DNA from: Cryobacterium sp. HLT2-28
GTDB taxonomy: Bacteria; Actinomycetota; Actinomycetes; Actinomycetales; Microbacteriaceae
DNA length: 64,000 nucleotides
Assembly: GCF_004402495.1 (NCBI RefSeq)
Contig: NZ_SOFH01000006.1
Coordinates: 62,001-126,000, forward strand
Direction: 5' to 3'
Every line of letters begins with the position of its first letter. Within the stretch, counting starts at the first letter, position 1. A program made the translations under genes and the position numbers. Under the pieces are notes generated by a model. It did not search any database and was not told the DNA's origin. It saw nothing but the letters and a program-made list of their open reading frames with translations. Positions 26,092 to 34,014 of the stretch are shown in pieces.

Positions 26092-26471
26092 TGGGGAATC
26101 TGGGTGTGCTGGAGCGGTTGCTGATGGATGTCCTCTGGGACTCCGGCCAGGCGCTGCCCGCGAACGAGCTGCGCGACCGCCTGCTCACCCCGGCCGCCGT
26201 GGCCGCGAGCCGCAAGCCGCTGGCGACGACCACGGTGCTCACGGTGCTGTCCAGGCTCGAGACCAAGGGCTTCGTCACCCGGGACCGCGACAACCGCCCG
26301 CACCTGTACCGGGCCGTGCGGACCCGGGCCGAACACACGGCCGAGCTGATGCACGAGGTGCTCGGTTCGGCGCCCGACCGCCAGGCGGCGCTGGCCAGGT
26401 TCATCGGCAACGTCACCCCGCAGGAGGCCGAAAGCCTCCGGCTCCTGCTCAGCCCCGCGTCCGGCGAGTGA
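26091..26471 (+). CDS. blaI: BlaI/MecI/CopY family transcriptional repressor
   Basis: 126 residues. An N-terminal winged helix (GNLGVLERLLMDVLWDSG... TTTVLTVLSRLETKGFVTRDRDNRPHLYRAV) is followed by a short dimerisation helix region, exactly the BlaI/MecI layout. Such repressors bind TAC-n-GTA palindromes and are inactivated by cleavage through a partner M56 protease, which is the next gene. Two palindromes lie just upstream, between it and cydA. A 10-bp word around its stop codon is repeated at a 14-bp offset (26464-26487). No beta-lactamase gene is in the window. Confidence 0.93.
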   Translation: MGNLGVLERLLMDVLWDSGQALPANELRDRLLTPAAVAASRKPLATTTVLTVLSRLETKGFVTRDRDNRPHLYRAVRTRAEHTAELMHEVLGSAPDRQAALARFIGNVTPQEAESLRLLLSPASGE

Positions 26472-26513
26472 CGCGGCGCGAGTGACGAATAGAGCGACGC
26501 GAGACCCGGCACC

Positions 26514-27587
26514 GTGCCAGCGACCGCGCTAGCCCTCGGTGCGCTCGCCCTCGCCCTGGCGTGGCCACTGCCGATCTTGCTCTCCCGGGCCCGGTGGCCG
26601 GCCCGCTCCCCCGGCCTCGCGCTGGTCCTCTGGCAGTCGATCGCCCTCACCGGCGGCCTGTCGATGATCGGAGCCCTGTTCGCCTACGGACTACTCGGGT
26701 TCGGAACCAATGCGCTGGCGGGCATCCGCTCCCTGTCGGTGCACGCCGGCTCCGGGGCGGTCCCCGCCGGGATGACGTTCAGCCAGGTGCTCGCACTCGC
26801 CGCCGCGTTCCTGCTCACCGGCCACCTGCTGCTCAATCTGGCGGCGACGTTCCTCCGCGCCCGGGTGCAGCTGCGCCGGCACCGCCACCTGGTCGCGCTG
26901 CTCAGCGAGCCGTCCGCCGACCGTCCGGGCACCCGAGTCATCGACCATGAGGCCCCGGTCGCATACTGCCTGCCGGGCGGGACGACGTCGGCGACCGTGT
27001 TGTCGCGGGGACTGATCAGCCTGCTCGAGGCCGACCAGCTCCGCGCGGTGGTGGCCCACGAGCGCGCGCACCTGCTGCAGCGCCACCATCTCGTGCTGCT
27101 CGCTTTCCGGTCCTGGCGCAGCGCACTGCCGTGGTTCCCGATCGCCACCCGGGCGGAGACCGCCGTGGGTCTGCTGGTGGAGATGCTGGCCGACGACGAA
27201 GCCCGCCGGCAGGTGGACGACCGCACGCTCGCGATGGCGATCGCCCTCGTGGGTTCGGCGCACGGGCCGGTCACCGGGGCAGGCGACACCGGGGCAGGCG
27301 ACACCGGGGCAGGCGACACCGGGGCAGGCGACACCGGGGCAGGCGACACGCGGCCAGGCGACGCCGGGGCAGGCGACACGGGGGCAGGCGCGACGAGAAC
27401 CGGAACCGGGCCGCGGGACACGGATGCCGCGGCCTTCGCCCGGCCGGATCATCCGTTCGACCTGCTGACCCCTCGCCTGCGCCGGCTCGTGGTGGACACG
27501 CCGAGGCTGCGCCGGCACCAGGGCTTCGGTGTTCTCGCAGCGTCGGCAGGGCTGCTCGCCCTGCCGACGTTGCTGCTGCTCACCTGA
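26514..27587 (+). CDS. M56 family membrane metalloprotease (BlaR1-like, no sensor domain)
   Basis: 357 residues from a GTG. Hydrophobic segments at about 1-25, 35-60 and 95-115, then the zinc protease motif HERAH at 182-186 with the downstream Glu region, and a last membrane helix at the C-terminus (FGVLAASAGLLALPTLLLL). This is the BlaR1/MecR1 protease core without the extracellular penicillin-binding sensor. Beside blaI, its likely job is to cleave BlaI on an unknown signal. It contains eight in-frame 15-bp repeats giving an AGDTG-rich segment at about 254-293. Confidence 0.85.
   Translation: MPATALALGALALALAWPLPILLSRARWPARSPGLALVLWQSIALTGGLSMIGALFAYGLLGFGTNALAGIRSLSVHAGSGAVPAGMTFSQVLALAAAFLLTGHLLLNLAATFLRARVQLRRHRHLVALLSEPSADRPGTRVIDHEAPVAYCLPGGTTSATVLSRGLISLLEADQLRAVVAHERAHLLQRHHLVLLAFRSWRSALPWFPIATRAETAVGLLVEMLADDEARRQVDDRTLAMAIALVGSAHGPVTGAGDTGAGDTGAGDTGAGDTGAGDTRPGDAGAGDTGAGATRTGTGPRDTDAAAFARPDHPFDLLTPRLRRLVVDTPRLRRHQGFGVLAASAGLLALPTLLLLT
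27273..27392. repeat. 15-bp tandem repeat (eight units) in the M56 protease gene
   Basis: Five perfect copies of ACCGGGGCAGGCGAC (27273-27347) followed by three diverged copies (27348-27392). In frame it encodes repeated TGAGD units in the loop before the last membrane helix. Confidence 0.93.
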
Positions 27588-27618
27588 TCCCGGCTGCCCG
27601 GCTCCGCGCGCCCCGTCG

Positions 27619-27695
27619 AATTCGACGGACATTTTCGCATTTTGGGGCGGTTTTGCCCCAAATCAGGCACGCAAACCGAAAATGTCCGTCGAATT
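27619..27695. repeat. Nested inverted repeat between converging genes; possible bidirectional terminator or dispersed element
   Basis: Outer arms AATTCGACGGACATTTTCG (27619-27637) and its perfect complement (27677-27695) enclose an inner hairpin TTTGGGGC/GCCCCAAA with loop GGTTTT (27641-27662). The element is AT-richer than its surroundings. It lies between the M56 stop and the ABC operon stop, so either strand's transcript would fold into it. There is no classic T-tract after the outer stem. The long perfect arms resemble a small dispersed intergenic repeat. Confidence 0.7.
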
Positions 27696-27710
27696 GGTCA
27701 CCCGCAGGGA

Positions 27711-28637
27711 CTAGAAGAGGTTCGCCTGCGTGAGCCAGTCGGCCGCGATCGCCTTCGCGGACTTCTGGTCGTTCTTGCTCTCCGAGTTCATGCTCACCAG
27801 GTCTTCGGCGCTCAACGCGGCGCTGACCTTGTTGAGCACCGCGGCGGCCTTGTCGTCGACCTTCTTCGACACGACAGGTACGACGTTGTCCGGGAAGAAC
27901 AACCCGTCGGGGTCGGTCAGGGCGACGAGCTTGTTCGACTTGATGTTCGGGTCGGCGGTGTAGATGTTCGCCAGCTGGATGTCGCCGTCGACGAGGGCCT
28001 TGACCGTGAGCGGTCCGCCGCTGTCCTCGACCGGCTTGAACCCGGCGGTCACGATGCCGTACTTCTCCTTGAGCGCGGTCGGTCCGTACGGGCGGGTCTC
28101 CAGCTCGGAGTTGCCGCCGACCGTGATCGGCTCGGTCACGTTCTTCAGCGACGCGATGTCGGTGAGCTTGTACTTCGCGGCGAAGGCCTGCGTGACGGTC
28201 CACGAGTTCTGGTCGGTCGCGGCAGCCTGGTCGAGCACGCTCAGGCCGGACGGCAGGGCCTTCTCGAGTTCGGCATAGGTCTCGTCTGCCGTGCCGCCGG
28301 CCGCCTTCTTGTCGAGAGCCTGCAGCAGGCTGCCGGTGTATTCGGGGAAGACGTCGATCTTGCCGCCGGTGATGTCGGGCAGGTAGACCTCGCGCTGGCC
28401 GATCCGGAACTGCCGGTCGACGGTGACGCCGTTGGCCTCGAGCGCCTGGGCGTAGATCTCGGCGATGATCTCGTTGGAGTAGTAGTCCTGCGACCCGACC
28501 ACGAGGGTCTTCGAGTCGCCCGACGCGGTACTTCCGGCGCCCAGCGGATCGCCGGACGCACACCCTGCAAGGGCTACGACGGCCCCAACCGCGACCGCGG
28601 CGATCGCCGCGAGCCGGCCTCTTTTCACTGTGAACAT
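27711..28637 (-). CDS. Osmoprotectant ABC transporter, substrate-binding lipoprotein
   Basis: 308 residues with a lipoprotein signal (MFTVKRGRLAAIAAVAVGAV, then lipobox LAGC with Cys at about 26). The mature protein matches the ProX/OpuCC/OsmF family of quaternary amine binding proteins: KTLVVGSQDYYSNEIIAEIYAQALEANGVTV, DVFPEYTGSLL, and a periplasmic-binding fold to the C-terminus. Likely ligands are glycine betaine, choline or carnitine. Last gene of a four-gene operon; its ATG shares one base with the upstream permease stop (TAATG). Confidence 0.92.
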   Translation of the reverse strand: MFTVKRGRLAAIAAVAVGAVVALAGCASGDPLGAGSTASGDSKTLVVGSQDYYSNEIIAEIYAQALEANGVTVDRQFRIGQREVYLPDITGGKIDVFPEYTGSLLQALDKKAAGGTADETYAELEKALPSGLSVLDQAAATDQNSWTVTQAFAAKYKLTDIASLKNVTEPITVGGNSELETRPYGPTALKEKYGIVTAGFKPVEDSGGPLTVKALVDGDIQLANIYTADPNIKSNKLVALTDPDGLFFPDNVVPVVSKKVDDKAAAVLNKVSAALSAEDLVSMNSESKNDQKSAKAIAADWLTQANLF

Positions 28638-29377
28638 TAGGGGTTTCCTTTCGTGATGGCGGGTTCCATCCCCGGGCGCGGTCTGGCTGACCTGGCCCGG
28701 TCGACTGGGAGGCGGGTCGTGGCGACACCGCGTGGGACCACGACCCGCTGGATCGTGGCGAAGACGGCCTCGAGTGCGAGGGCGAGCAGGATGACGAGGA
28801 TGGAGCCGCCGAGCATCTCGGCATAGTCGCGGGTCTTCAGCCCGGAGAACAGGTACCGGCCGAGGCCGAAGTCCGCGACGTAGGCGGCGAGGGTGGCGGT
28901 GGCCACGACCTGGAGCGCGGCGGAGCGGAGACCACCGATCAGCAGGGGCAGGCCCAGCGGAATCTCGACCTGGGTCAGGACCTGCGCCTCCGACATGCCG
29001 ACGGCTCGGGCCGCGTCGATCGCACCCCGGTCGATAGCCTCGAATCCGGCGTACGCACCGGCGAGGATCGGGGGAATCGCGAGCACGGTCAGGGCGACGT
29101 AGGGGGCACCCAGGCCGATTCCGACCCAGAGCGCCACGAGGGTCAGCAGCCCGAGGGTCGGAATGGCGCGCAGCCCGCCGCTCGTCGCCACGGCCAGGCC
29201 GCGTCCCCGGCCGGTGTGCCCGATCGCGAAGCCGAACGGGATGGCGATGGCCGAGGCGACGACCAGGGTCAGGAAGGTGAAGCCGAGATGCTCGAGCACG
29301 CGCACGGGAATCGCGCCCGGTCCGGCGTAGTTGGCCGGGTCGAGGATCCAGCCGAGGGCGTCGGCGAAGATGTTCAC
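28637..29377 (-). CDS. Osmoprotectant ABC transporter permease (second)
   Basis: 246 residues, five or six membrane helices, with the permease coupling loop EAIDRGAIDAARAVGMSEAQVLTQVEIPLGLP (EAA-type). It belongs to the ProW/OpuCB family. It overlaps the upstream permease by 4 bases. Two distinct permeases point to an OpuC/OpuB-like heteromeric importer. Confidence 0.92.
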   Translation of the reverse strand: MNIFADALGWILDPANYAGPGAIPVRVLEHLGFTFLTLVVASAIAIPFGFAIGHTGRGRGLAVATSGGLRAIPTLGLLTLVALWVGIGLGAPYVALTVLAIPPILAGAYAGFEAIDRGAIDAARAVGMSEAQVLTQVEIPLGLPLLIGGLRSAALQVVATATLAAYVADFGLGRYLFSGLKTRDYAEMLGGSILVILLALALEAVFATIQRVVVPRGVATTRLPVDRARSARPRPGMEPAITKGNP

Positions 29378-30060
29378 GGGGTCACCTCGACGGGCAGCCG
29401 GAGCCGCGCATCCGCCTTGACGGCCTTCCGCACCCGGGTCCAGGGCAGTGCCAGCCGTCCGGCGGCGACCAGCGCCCCGTCAAGCAGCAGGGCGAGCAGT
29501 ACGGTCGCGACGATGCCGGTGATGATCTCGGCCTGGATGCCGCGCTGGAAGCCGTCGGTGAAGAGGGAGCCAAGGCTCTGCGCCCCGATCACCGCACCCA
29601 CCGTGGCCAGGCTCACGGTACTGACCGCCACGACCCTGAGCCCGGCCAGCAACACCGGGCCGGACAGCGGGAGCTCCACCTGCCAGAAATTGGTCCAGGC
29701 CGAGAACCCGATCGCCACGGCCGAGCGCTGCACGTCGGCGTCGACGGAGGCGAGTCCGTCCGCGACCACGCGCACCATCAGGGCCACGCCGTAGATGGTG
29801 AGGGCGATGACCAGGTTGAGCGGGGACCGGAGCGTCGTGCCGACGAGCGCAGGCAGCACGATGAACATCGGGAACGAGGGGATGGCGTAGAGGAGCCCGC
29901 TCGCCGTCAGGATCGCACCCCGGCTGAACCGGAAGCGATTGGCCAGCCAACCCAGCGGCAGTGCGATCACGAAGCTGAGGATGATCGGGGGCACGCTGAG
30001 AATGAGGTGATCGAGGGTGCGATCCCAGATGAGGTCAAGGTTCGCCCAGACCCAGGTCAC
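29374..30060 (-). CDS. Osmoprotectant ABC transporter permease (first)
   Basis: 228 residues, membrane helices throughout, with the coupling loop ADGLASVDADVQRSAVAIGFSAWTNFWQVELP. Same family as the next gene but clearly diverged from it. It starts inside the ATPase stop (4-base overlap). It should form the translocation pore with its partner, energised by the upstream ATPase. Confidence 0.92.
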   Translation of the reverse strand: MTWVWANLDLIWDRTLDHLILSVPPIILSFVIALPLGWLANRFRFSRGAILTASGLLYAIPSFPMFIVLPALVGTTLRSPLNLVIALTIYGVALMVRVVADGLASVDADVQRSAVAIGFSAWTNFWQVELPLSGPVLLAGLRVVAVSTVSLATVGAVIGAQSLGSLFTDGFQRGIQAEIITGIVATVLLALLLDGALVAAGRLALPWTRVRKAVKADARLRLPVEVTP

Positions 30061-30902
30061 CGGGAGACCCCGACCTGCCCCGGGGCGGAGTCGCCGACGA
30101 GCACGCCGGCCAGGCGGCCGTCGCTGTCGACGAGCACATCACGACCGTCATGTCGTTCGACATGCAGCACGCGCTTGCCGCGGTCGGCGCCGATGAAACT
30201 GGCGACGAAGTCGTTCGCCGGGTGGGCCAGGATGTCGGCGGGCGAGCCGATCTGGGCGATCCGGCCGCCCTCCTGGAGGATGACGACCTGATCGCCCAGC
30301 AGGAACGCCTCGTCGACGTCGTGGGTGACGAAGACCACGGTCTTACCGAGCTCGGTCTGCAGCCGGATGAGCTCCTGCTGCAGTTCGGCCCGCACGATCG
30401 GGTCCACGGCGCCGAACGGCTCGTCCATCAGCAGGATGTTGGGATTGACCGCGAGCCCCCTGGCCACGCCGACGCGCTGCTGCTGCCCGCCGGACAGCTG
30501 GCTCGGGTACCGATCGGCCAGGGCCCGGTCGAGACCGACCGTGTCGAGCATGGCCAGGGCGTCGGCCCTGGCCTTCTTCCTCGGCACGCCACGCAGCAAC
30601 GGCACCGTCGCAACGTTGTCGACCACCTTGCGGTGCGGGAGCAGGCCCGAGTTCTGCATCACATAGCCGATGCTGCGGCGGAGCTTCACCGGTTCGAGGG
30701 AGGCGATGTCGACCCCGTCGATCTCGATCGAGCCGGCCGTGGGGTCGACCATCCGGTTGATCATCCGCAGCAGGGTCGTCTTCCCCGACCCGGACGATCC
30801 GACCAGGACCGTGGTCCGGTGCGATGGGAGGGTGAGGCTGAAGTCATCGACGGCCAGGGTGCCGTCCGGGAACTGTTTGCTCACCGAGCGGAACTCGATC
30901 AT
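30057..30902 (-). CDS. Osmoprotectant ABC transporter ATP-binding protein
   Basis: 281 residues: Walker A GSSGSGKTTLLRMINR, Q-loop YVMQNSGLLPHRKV, signature LSGGQQQRVGVARGL, Walker B ILLMDEPFGAVDP and the switch FVTHDVDEAF. The PHRKV and MIN motifs are typical of ProV/OpuCA. The C-terminal tail (about 240-281) is only a remnant of the CBS pair that senses ionic strength in OpuCA, so regulation may differ. The ATG at 30902 has GAGGA unusually far upstream (about 15 bases). First gene of the operon. Confidence 0.93.
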   Translation of the reverse strand: MIEFRSVSKQFPDGTLAVDDFSLTLPSHRTTVLVGSSGSGKTTLLRMINRMVDPTAGSIEIDGVDIASLEPVKLRRSIGYVMQNSGLLPHRKVVDNVATVPLLRGVPRKKARADALAMLDTVGLDRALADRYPSQLSGGQQQRVGVARGLAVNPNILLMDEPFGAVDPIVRAELQQELIRLQTELGKTVVFVTHDVDEAFLLGDQVVILQEGGRIAQIGSPADILAHPANDFVASFIGADRGKRVLHVERHDGRDVLVDSDGRLAGVLVGDSAPGQVGVSR

Positions 30903-31039
30903 AGAAGTGGCTCATTCCTCGCCTGAAGTCGCATCAACACGTGCCAGAGGGTTAACACAACCATCCTTCGACGCGGAACGGCACAATGGATTGCAGAATG
31001 TTATCCGCTGACGGCGAAACGGGTAGCGCCGATTGGGCG

Positions 31040-31067
31040 GCGCCGACTCGTCAGCGCCGACTCGTCA
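31040..31067. repeat. 14-bp tandem duplication at the tetR stop codon
   Basis: GCGCCGACTCGTCA at 31040-31053 and again at 31054-31067. The TCA at 31065-31067 is the complement of the TetR stop, so the duplicated unit starts with that TGA and repeats it 14 bases on, in another frame. Confidence 0.85.
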
Positions 31068-31730
31068 GACGCTGGCCGCGACCGGCCCGTAGTAGCCGAC
31101 CAGGTAGTCGCGCATGACCCGGCGGCACTCCGCGATGAAGCGTTCGTCGCCGTTCGGGTCGCTGTGGAAGGCGCGGGAGAGGATCGAGTCCGCCATCTCG
31201 ACTGTCACCTCGAGCCGGAAAATCAGTTCAGGGCCACCGTGCAGGCCGAACTCCTCGGCGAGCACGCCCGCCAGCTGACGGGCGAAGTAGCCCGATTCGA
31301 GATCCTCGCTGCCGCTGATCGGGGTGCGTTCCCGGTCCGCGAAGTGCACGATCCGAAAACCGGGCTCCGAGCGGTACAGGTCGACGAACGCCGTGACGGC
31401 GCAGTCGACGGCATCCCACCAGTTCTCCGGCCCGCTGCTGCGGAGTTGCTCGACCACGCGCTGCCGGAACCGCAGCACCGCGCGTTCGCGCAGCGCCTGC
31501 AAGACCGCCACCCGGTCGGGGTAGTACCGGTACACAGTGCCGATCGACGCCCCCGCGCGTTCAGCGACCATCGCGGTCGTGATGCGGTCGAACCCCACCT
31601 CGTCCACGACGACGGCGGCTGCATCGAGCAGCCCTGACAAACGGGCGGTGCTGCGCTGCTGGGTGGGTTCGATCCGCACCTGCTGGCCCGACACGACAGG
31701 ATCCCCACCGAAAAGGTCACTGAGTGACAC
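31065..31730 (-). CDS. TetR family transcriptional regulator
   Basis: 221 residues. After a 30-residue leader, the TetR DNA-binding domain reads LLDAAAVVVDEVGFDRITTAMVAERAGASIGTVYRYYPDRVAVLQAL; the ligand domain ends in a TetR C-terminal region (SGSEDLESGYFARQLAGVLAEEFG). GTG start at 31730 with AGGAGG 4 bases upstream. It lies 160 bases upstream of the osmoprotectant operon on the same strand and divergent to the phosphatase gene, so either could be its target. Ligand unknown. Confidence 0.9.
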   Translation of the reverse strand: MSLSDLFGGDPVVSGQQVRIEPTQQRSTARLSGLLDAAAVVVDEVGFDRITTAMVAERAGASIGTVYRYYPDRVAVLQALRERAVLRFRQRVVEQLRSSGPENWWDAVDCAVTAFVDLYRSEPGFRIVHFADRERTPISGSEDLESGYFARQLAGVLAEEFGLHGGPELIFRLEVTVEMADSILSRAFHSDPNGDERFIAECRRVMRDYLVGYYGPVAASV

Positions 31731-31845
31731 TTGTCCTCCTTGAAGTAGGCCCCAATCCTATGTTGCTGAGTCCCGCTCGTTTGCCAGCGACAGGCATCTG
31801 CCCCGGATTGGGGGCCGCGCCGCGCCGCGCGGTCGCTGCGCATGC

Positions 31846-31859
31846 CAGACTAGGGACTG
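31846..31859 (+). promoter_or_regulatory. Candidate leaderless promoter of the App1-like gene
   Basis: CAGACT at 31846-31851 lies 7 bases before the GTG at 31859. No ribosome site is visible, as for other leaderless actinobacterial genes in this window. Motif match only. Confidence 0.4.
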
Positions 31860-32944
31860 TGCCGAAGTCATCCCGAGTACCGACCACGGTCACCCCTGCG
31901 ATGATGATGCACCGCGCGGCGCGCATCGAGGACTGGCTGCACGGGACCCGCGAAGGATTCGCCCGCAAGCGCGGCTACCTGCCCACGGTCATTCCGTACA
32001 CCGGTTACGGGTCGACCGGGTGGGTGCGGATCCTCTGCCGTGTGCTCCTGGCCAAGCCGGCCAGGCCGCGCAAGCCGGCGAGCACCCGGCTCCGCTGGCG
32101 TTCCGACCGGCGTGACGCCGGCATCCGCGGCTGGCGCAGTTTCACCAGTGTGCCGGTCAACGACGTGACCGTGACCATTGAGATCAACGGCCAGGTGCAT
32201 CGGGTGCAGGCGGACCGCGGTGGCGTCGTGGACACCGTGGTGCGGGTGAGCCTGGCCCCCGGCTGGCATGTGGCCCGGCTGCACACGGAGGTGCACGCGG
32301 ATGCGTCCACCCCGGTCGAAGCGCCTCTCTTCATCGTCGCCCCGACCGTTCACCACGGGATCATCTCCGATGTCGACGACACCGTCATGGTCACGACGCT
32401 CCCCCGCCCTCTGCTGGCGGCCTGGAACACGTTCGTGCTCGACGAGCATGCCCGCGTGCCCACCCCCGGGATGGCGGTGCTGCTCGACCGGCTGGCGGCC
32501 ACGGCCGAGGGTGCCCCGATGGTCTACCTCTCGACCGGGGCGTGGAATGTCGCCCCCACGCTGACCCGTTTCCTCTCCCGCAACCTCTACCCGGCCGGGG
32601 CGCTCCTGCTCACGGACTGGGGTCCCACCCACGACCGCTGGTTCCGGAGCGGGCAGGAGCACAAGCGCGCCAATCTGCGCCGGCTCGCCCAGGAGTTCCC
32701 GGAGATCCGCTGGATCCTGATCGGGGACGACGGCCAGCACGACGAGGCCATCTACAGCGAGTTCCAGCGTGACTTCCCCGGCAGCGTCGAGGCCGTCCTG
32801 ATCCGGCAGCTGTCCCCGAGTGAGGCCGTCCTGGCCGGACGCCGGGCCAAGGACGCCGTCGACGAGAAGCACGATCCTCGGTGGGTCTACGGACCCGACG
32901 GGTCCAGCCTGGCCGCCCGGCTGGCCGAACAGGGCCTGCTCTAG
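31859..32944 (+). CDS. App1-like phosphatidate phosphatase family protein (DUF2183)
   Basis: 361 residues from GTG 31859; the open frame continues upstream but without a ribosome site or conservation. The HAD-like catalytic motif ISDVDDTVMVT has Asp 171, 173 and 174 (DxDDT), followed by LSTGAWNVAPTL and LIGDDGQHDEAIY, as in yeast App1 and its bacterial homologues. App1 hydrolyses phosphatidic acid; whether this protein acts on lipids is inference. No signal peptide or membrane helix. Its TAG overlaps the pyrD stop of the opposite strand in a shared CTAG. Confidence 0.83.
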   Translation: MPKSSRVPTTVTPAMMMHRAARIEDWLHGTREGFARKRGYLPTVIPYTGYGSTGWVRILCRVLLAKPARPRKPASTRLRWRSDRRDAGIRGWRSFTSVPVNDVTVTIEINGQVHRVQADRGGVVDTVVRVSLAPGWHVARLHTEVHADASTPVEAPLFIVAPTVHHGIISDVDDTVMVTTLPRPLLAAWNTFVLDEHARVPTPGMAVLLDRLAATAEGAPMVYLSTGAWNVAPTLTRFLSRNLYPAGALLLTDWGPTHDRWFRSGQEHKRANLRRLAQEFPEIRWILIGDDGQHDEAIYSEFQRDFPGSVEAVLIRQLSPSEAVLAGRRAKDAVDEKHDPRWVYGPDGSSLAARLAEQGLL

Positions 32945-34011
32945 CCTTCTTCCGTCTGGCCTGCTTTCGTCCAGCCTGCTTCCGCGGCGCGGATGCGGTC
33001 CAGCCCACGGTTGATCTGGCGCGCCCAGAGCGGGCCACGATAGAGGAACGCCGTGTAGCCCTGCACCAGGGTCGCTCCGGCCGAGAGTCGCTCGGCGACC
33101 TGCTCCGCCGTCTCGACGCCGCCGACCGAGATGACGCACAGCTCTGGGGGCACGGAGGCACGGATCAGGCGCAGCACGGCCAGGGACCGGGCGTGGAGCG
33201 GGGCCCCGGAGAGGCCGCCTGCCCCGGCGGCGGCGACCGTGGCGGCATCCGTGATCAGGCCCTCCCGCGAAATGGTCGTGTTCGTCGCGATGATGCCGTC
33301 GAGGCCGAGGCCGACCACGAGTTCGGCGATCCGGGTGACCTCCTCGTCGCTGAGGTCGGGGGCGATCTTGACCAGCAGCGGCGTTCCGGCGGCCTCCGCC
33401 TGCACCGCGCGCAGGAGCGGCGCCAGCTGGTCGAGCTCCTGGAGTCCGCGCAGCCCCGGTGTGTTGGGTGAACTCACGTTCACGACCAGGTAGTCGGCCA
33501 GGGGCGCGAGGAGCGCGGCGCCGGCCAGATAGTCGGCGGTGGCGTCCTCGACCGCGGTGACGCGGCTCTTGCCGATGTTGATGCCGAGCACGGGGCGGCC
33601 GGGAACGGCCAGAACCCGGGCGAGGCGCTGCCGCGCCGCCGCTGCTCCGTCGTTGTTGAAGCCCATCCGGTTGATCACGGCACGGTCGGTGATCAGTCGG
33701 AAGAGGCGCGGCTTCGGGTTTCCGGGCTGGGCGACGGCCGTGATCGTGCCGACCTCGACATGGCCGAAACCAAGCTGGCCGAGGCCGATCACGGCCTTGC
33801 CGTCCTTGTCGAACCCGGCGGCCAGGCCGAACGGCGAGTCGAAGTGCAACCCGAGCGCGTCGACGCCGTGACCGGGCGCCGGCGCGGTGAACCGGCGCAC
33901 CAGACGCCCGATTCCGAGGGCGGGGAGTGCCCGGATCACGCTGAAGGCGAGATGGTGCGCGCGTTCCGGGTCGAGCCGGGAGAGCACGGCCGTGAAGAAG
34001 AACGGGTACAC
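32941..34011 (-). CDS. pyrD: Dihydroorotate dehydrogenase (quinone), class 2
   Basis: 356 residues with the class 2 N-terminal membrane-associating helices (MYPFFFTAVLSRLDPERAHHLAF). FMN and catalytic regions include INRMGFNNDG, YLVVNVSSPNTPGLR (catalytic Ser) and ISVGGVETAEQ. It oxidises dihydroorotate to orotate and passes electrons to the quinone pool, the same pool used by cytochrome bd. The C-terminus ends in an imperfect 15-bp DNA repeat (EAGWT/KAGQT/EEG). Convergent with the App1-like gene with overlapping stops; 3 bases after nrdR. Confidence 0.95.
   Translation of the reverse strand: MYPFFFTAVLSRLDPERAHHLAFSVIRALPALGIGRLVRRFTAPAPGHGVDALGLHFDSPFGLAAGFDKDGKAVIGLGQLGFGHVEVGTITAVAQPGNPKPRLFRLITDRAVINRMGFNNDGAAAARQRLARVLAVPGRPVLGINIGKSRVTAVEDATADYLAGAALLAPLADYLVVNVSSPNTPGLRGLQELDQLAPLLRAVQAEAAGTPLLVKIAPDLSDEEVTRIAELVVGLGLDGIIATNTTISREGLITDAATVAAAGAGGLSGAPLHARSLAVLRLIRASVPPELCVISVGGVETAEQVAERLSAGATLVQGYTAFLYRGPLWARQINRGLDRIRAAEAGWTKAGQTEEG
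32945..32989. repeat. 15-bp imperfect tandem repeat at the pyrD 3' end
   Basis: Three diverged 15-bp units at 32945, 32960 and 32975 (CCTTCTTCCGTCTGG, CCTGCTTTCGTCCAG, CCTGCTTCCGCGGCG). In frame they form the last 14 or so residues of PyrD. Confidence 0.6.
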
Positions 34012-34014
34012 GGC

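Noticed and set aside
27273-27392. Repeat cluster in the M56 gene as a possible CRISPR array
   Set aside because: Units are contiguous with no spacers, in frame, and encode a repeated peptide.
30903-31064. Riboswitch or clear sigma promoter before the osmoprotectant operon
   Set aside because: No conserved riboswitch core or convincing -35/-10 pair was found, only scattered AT-rich words.
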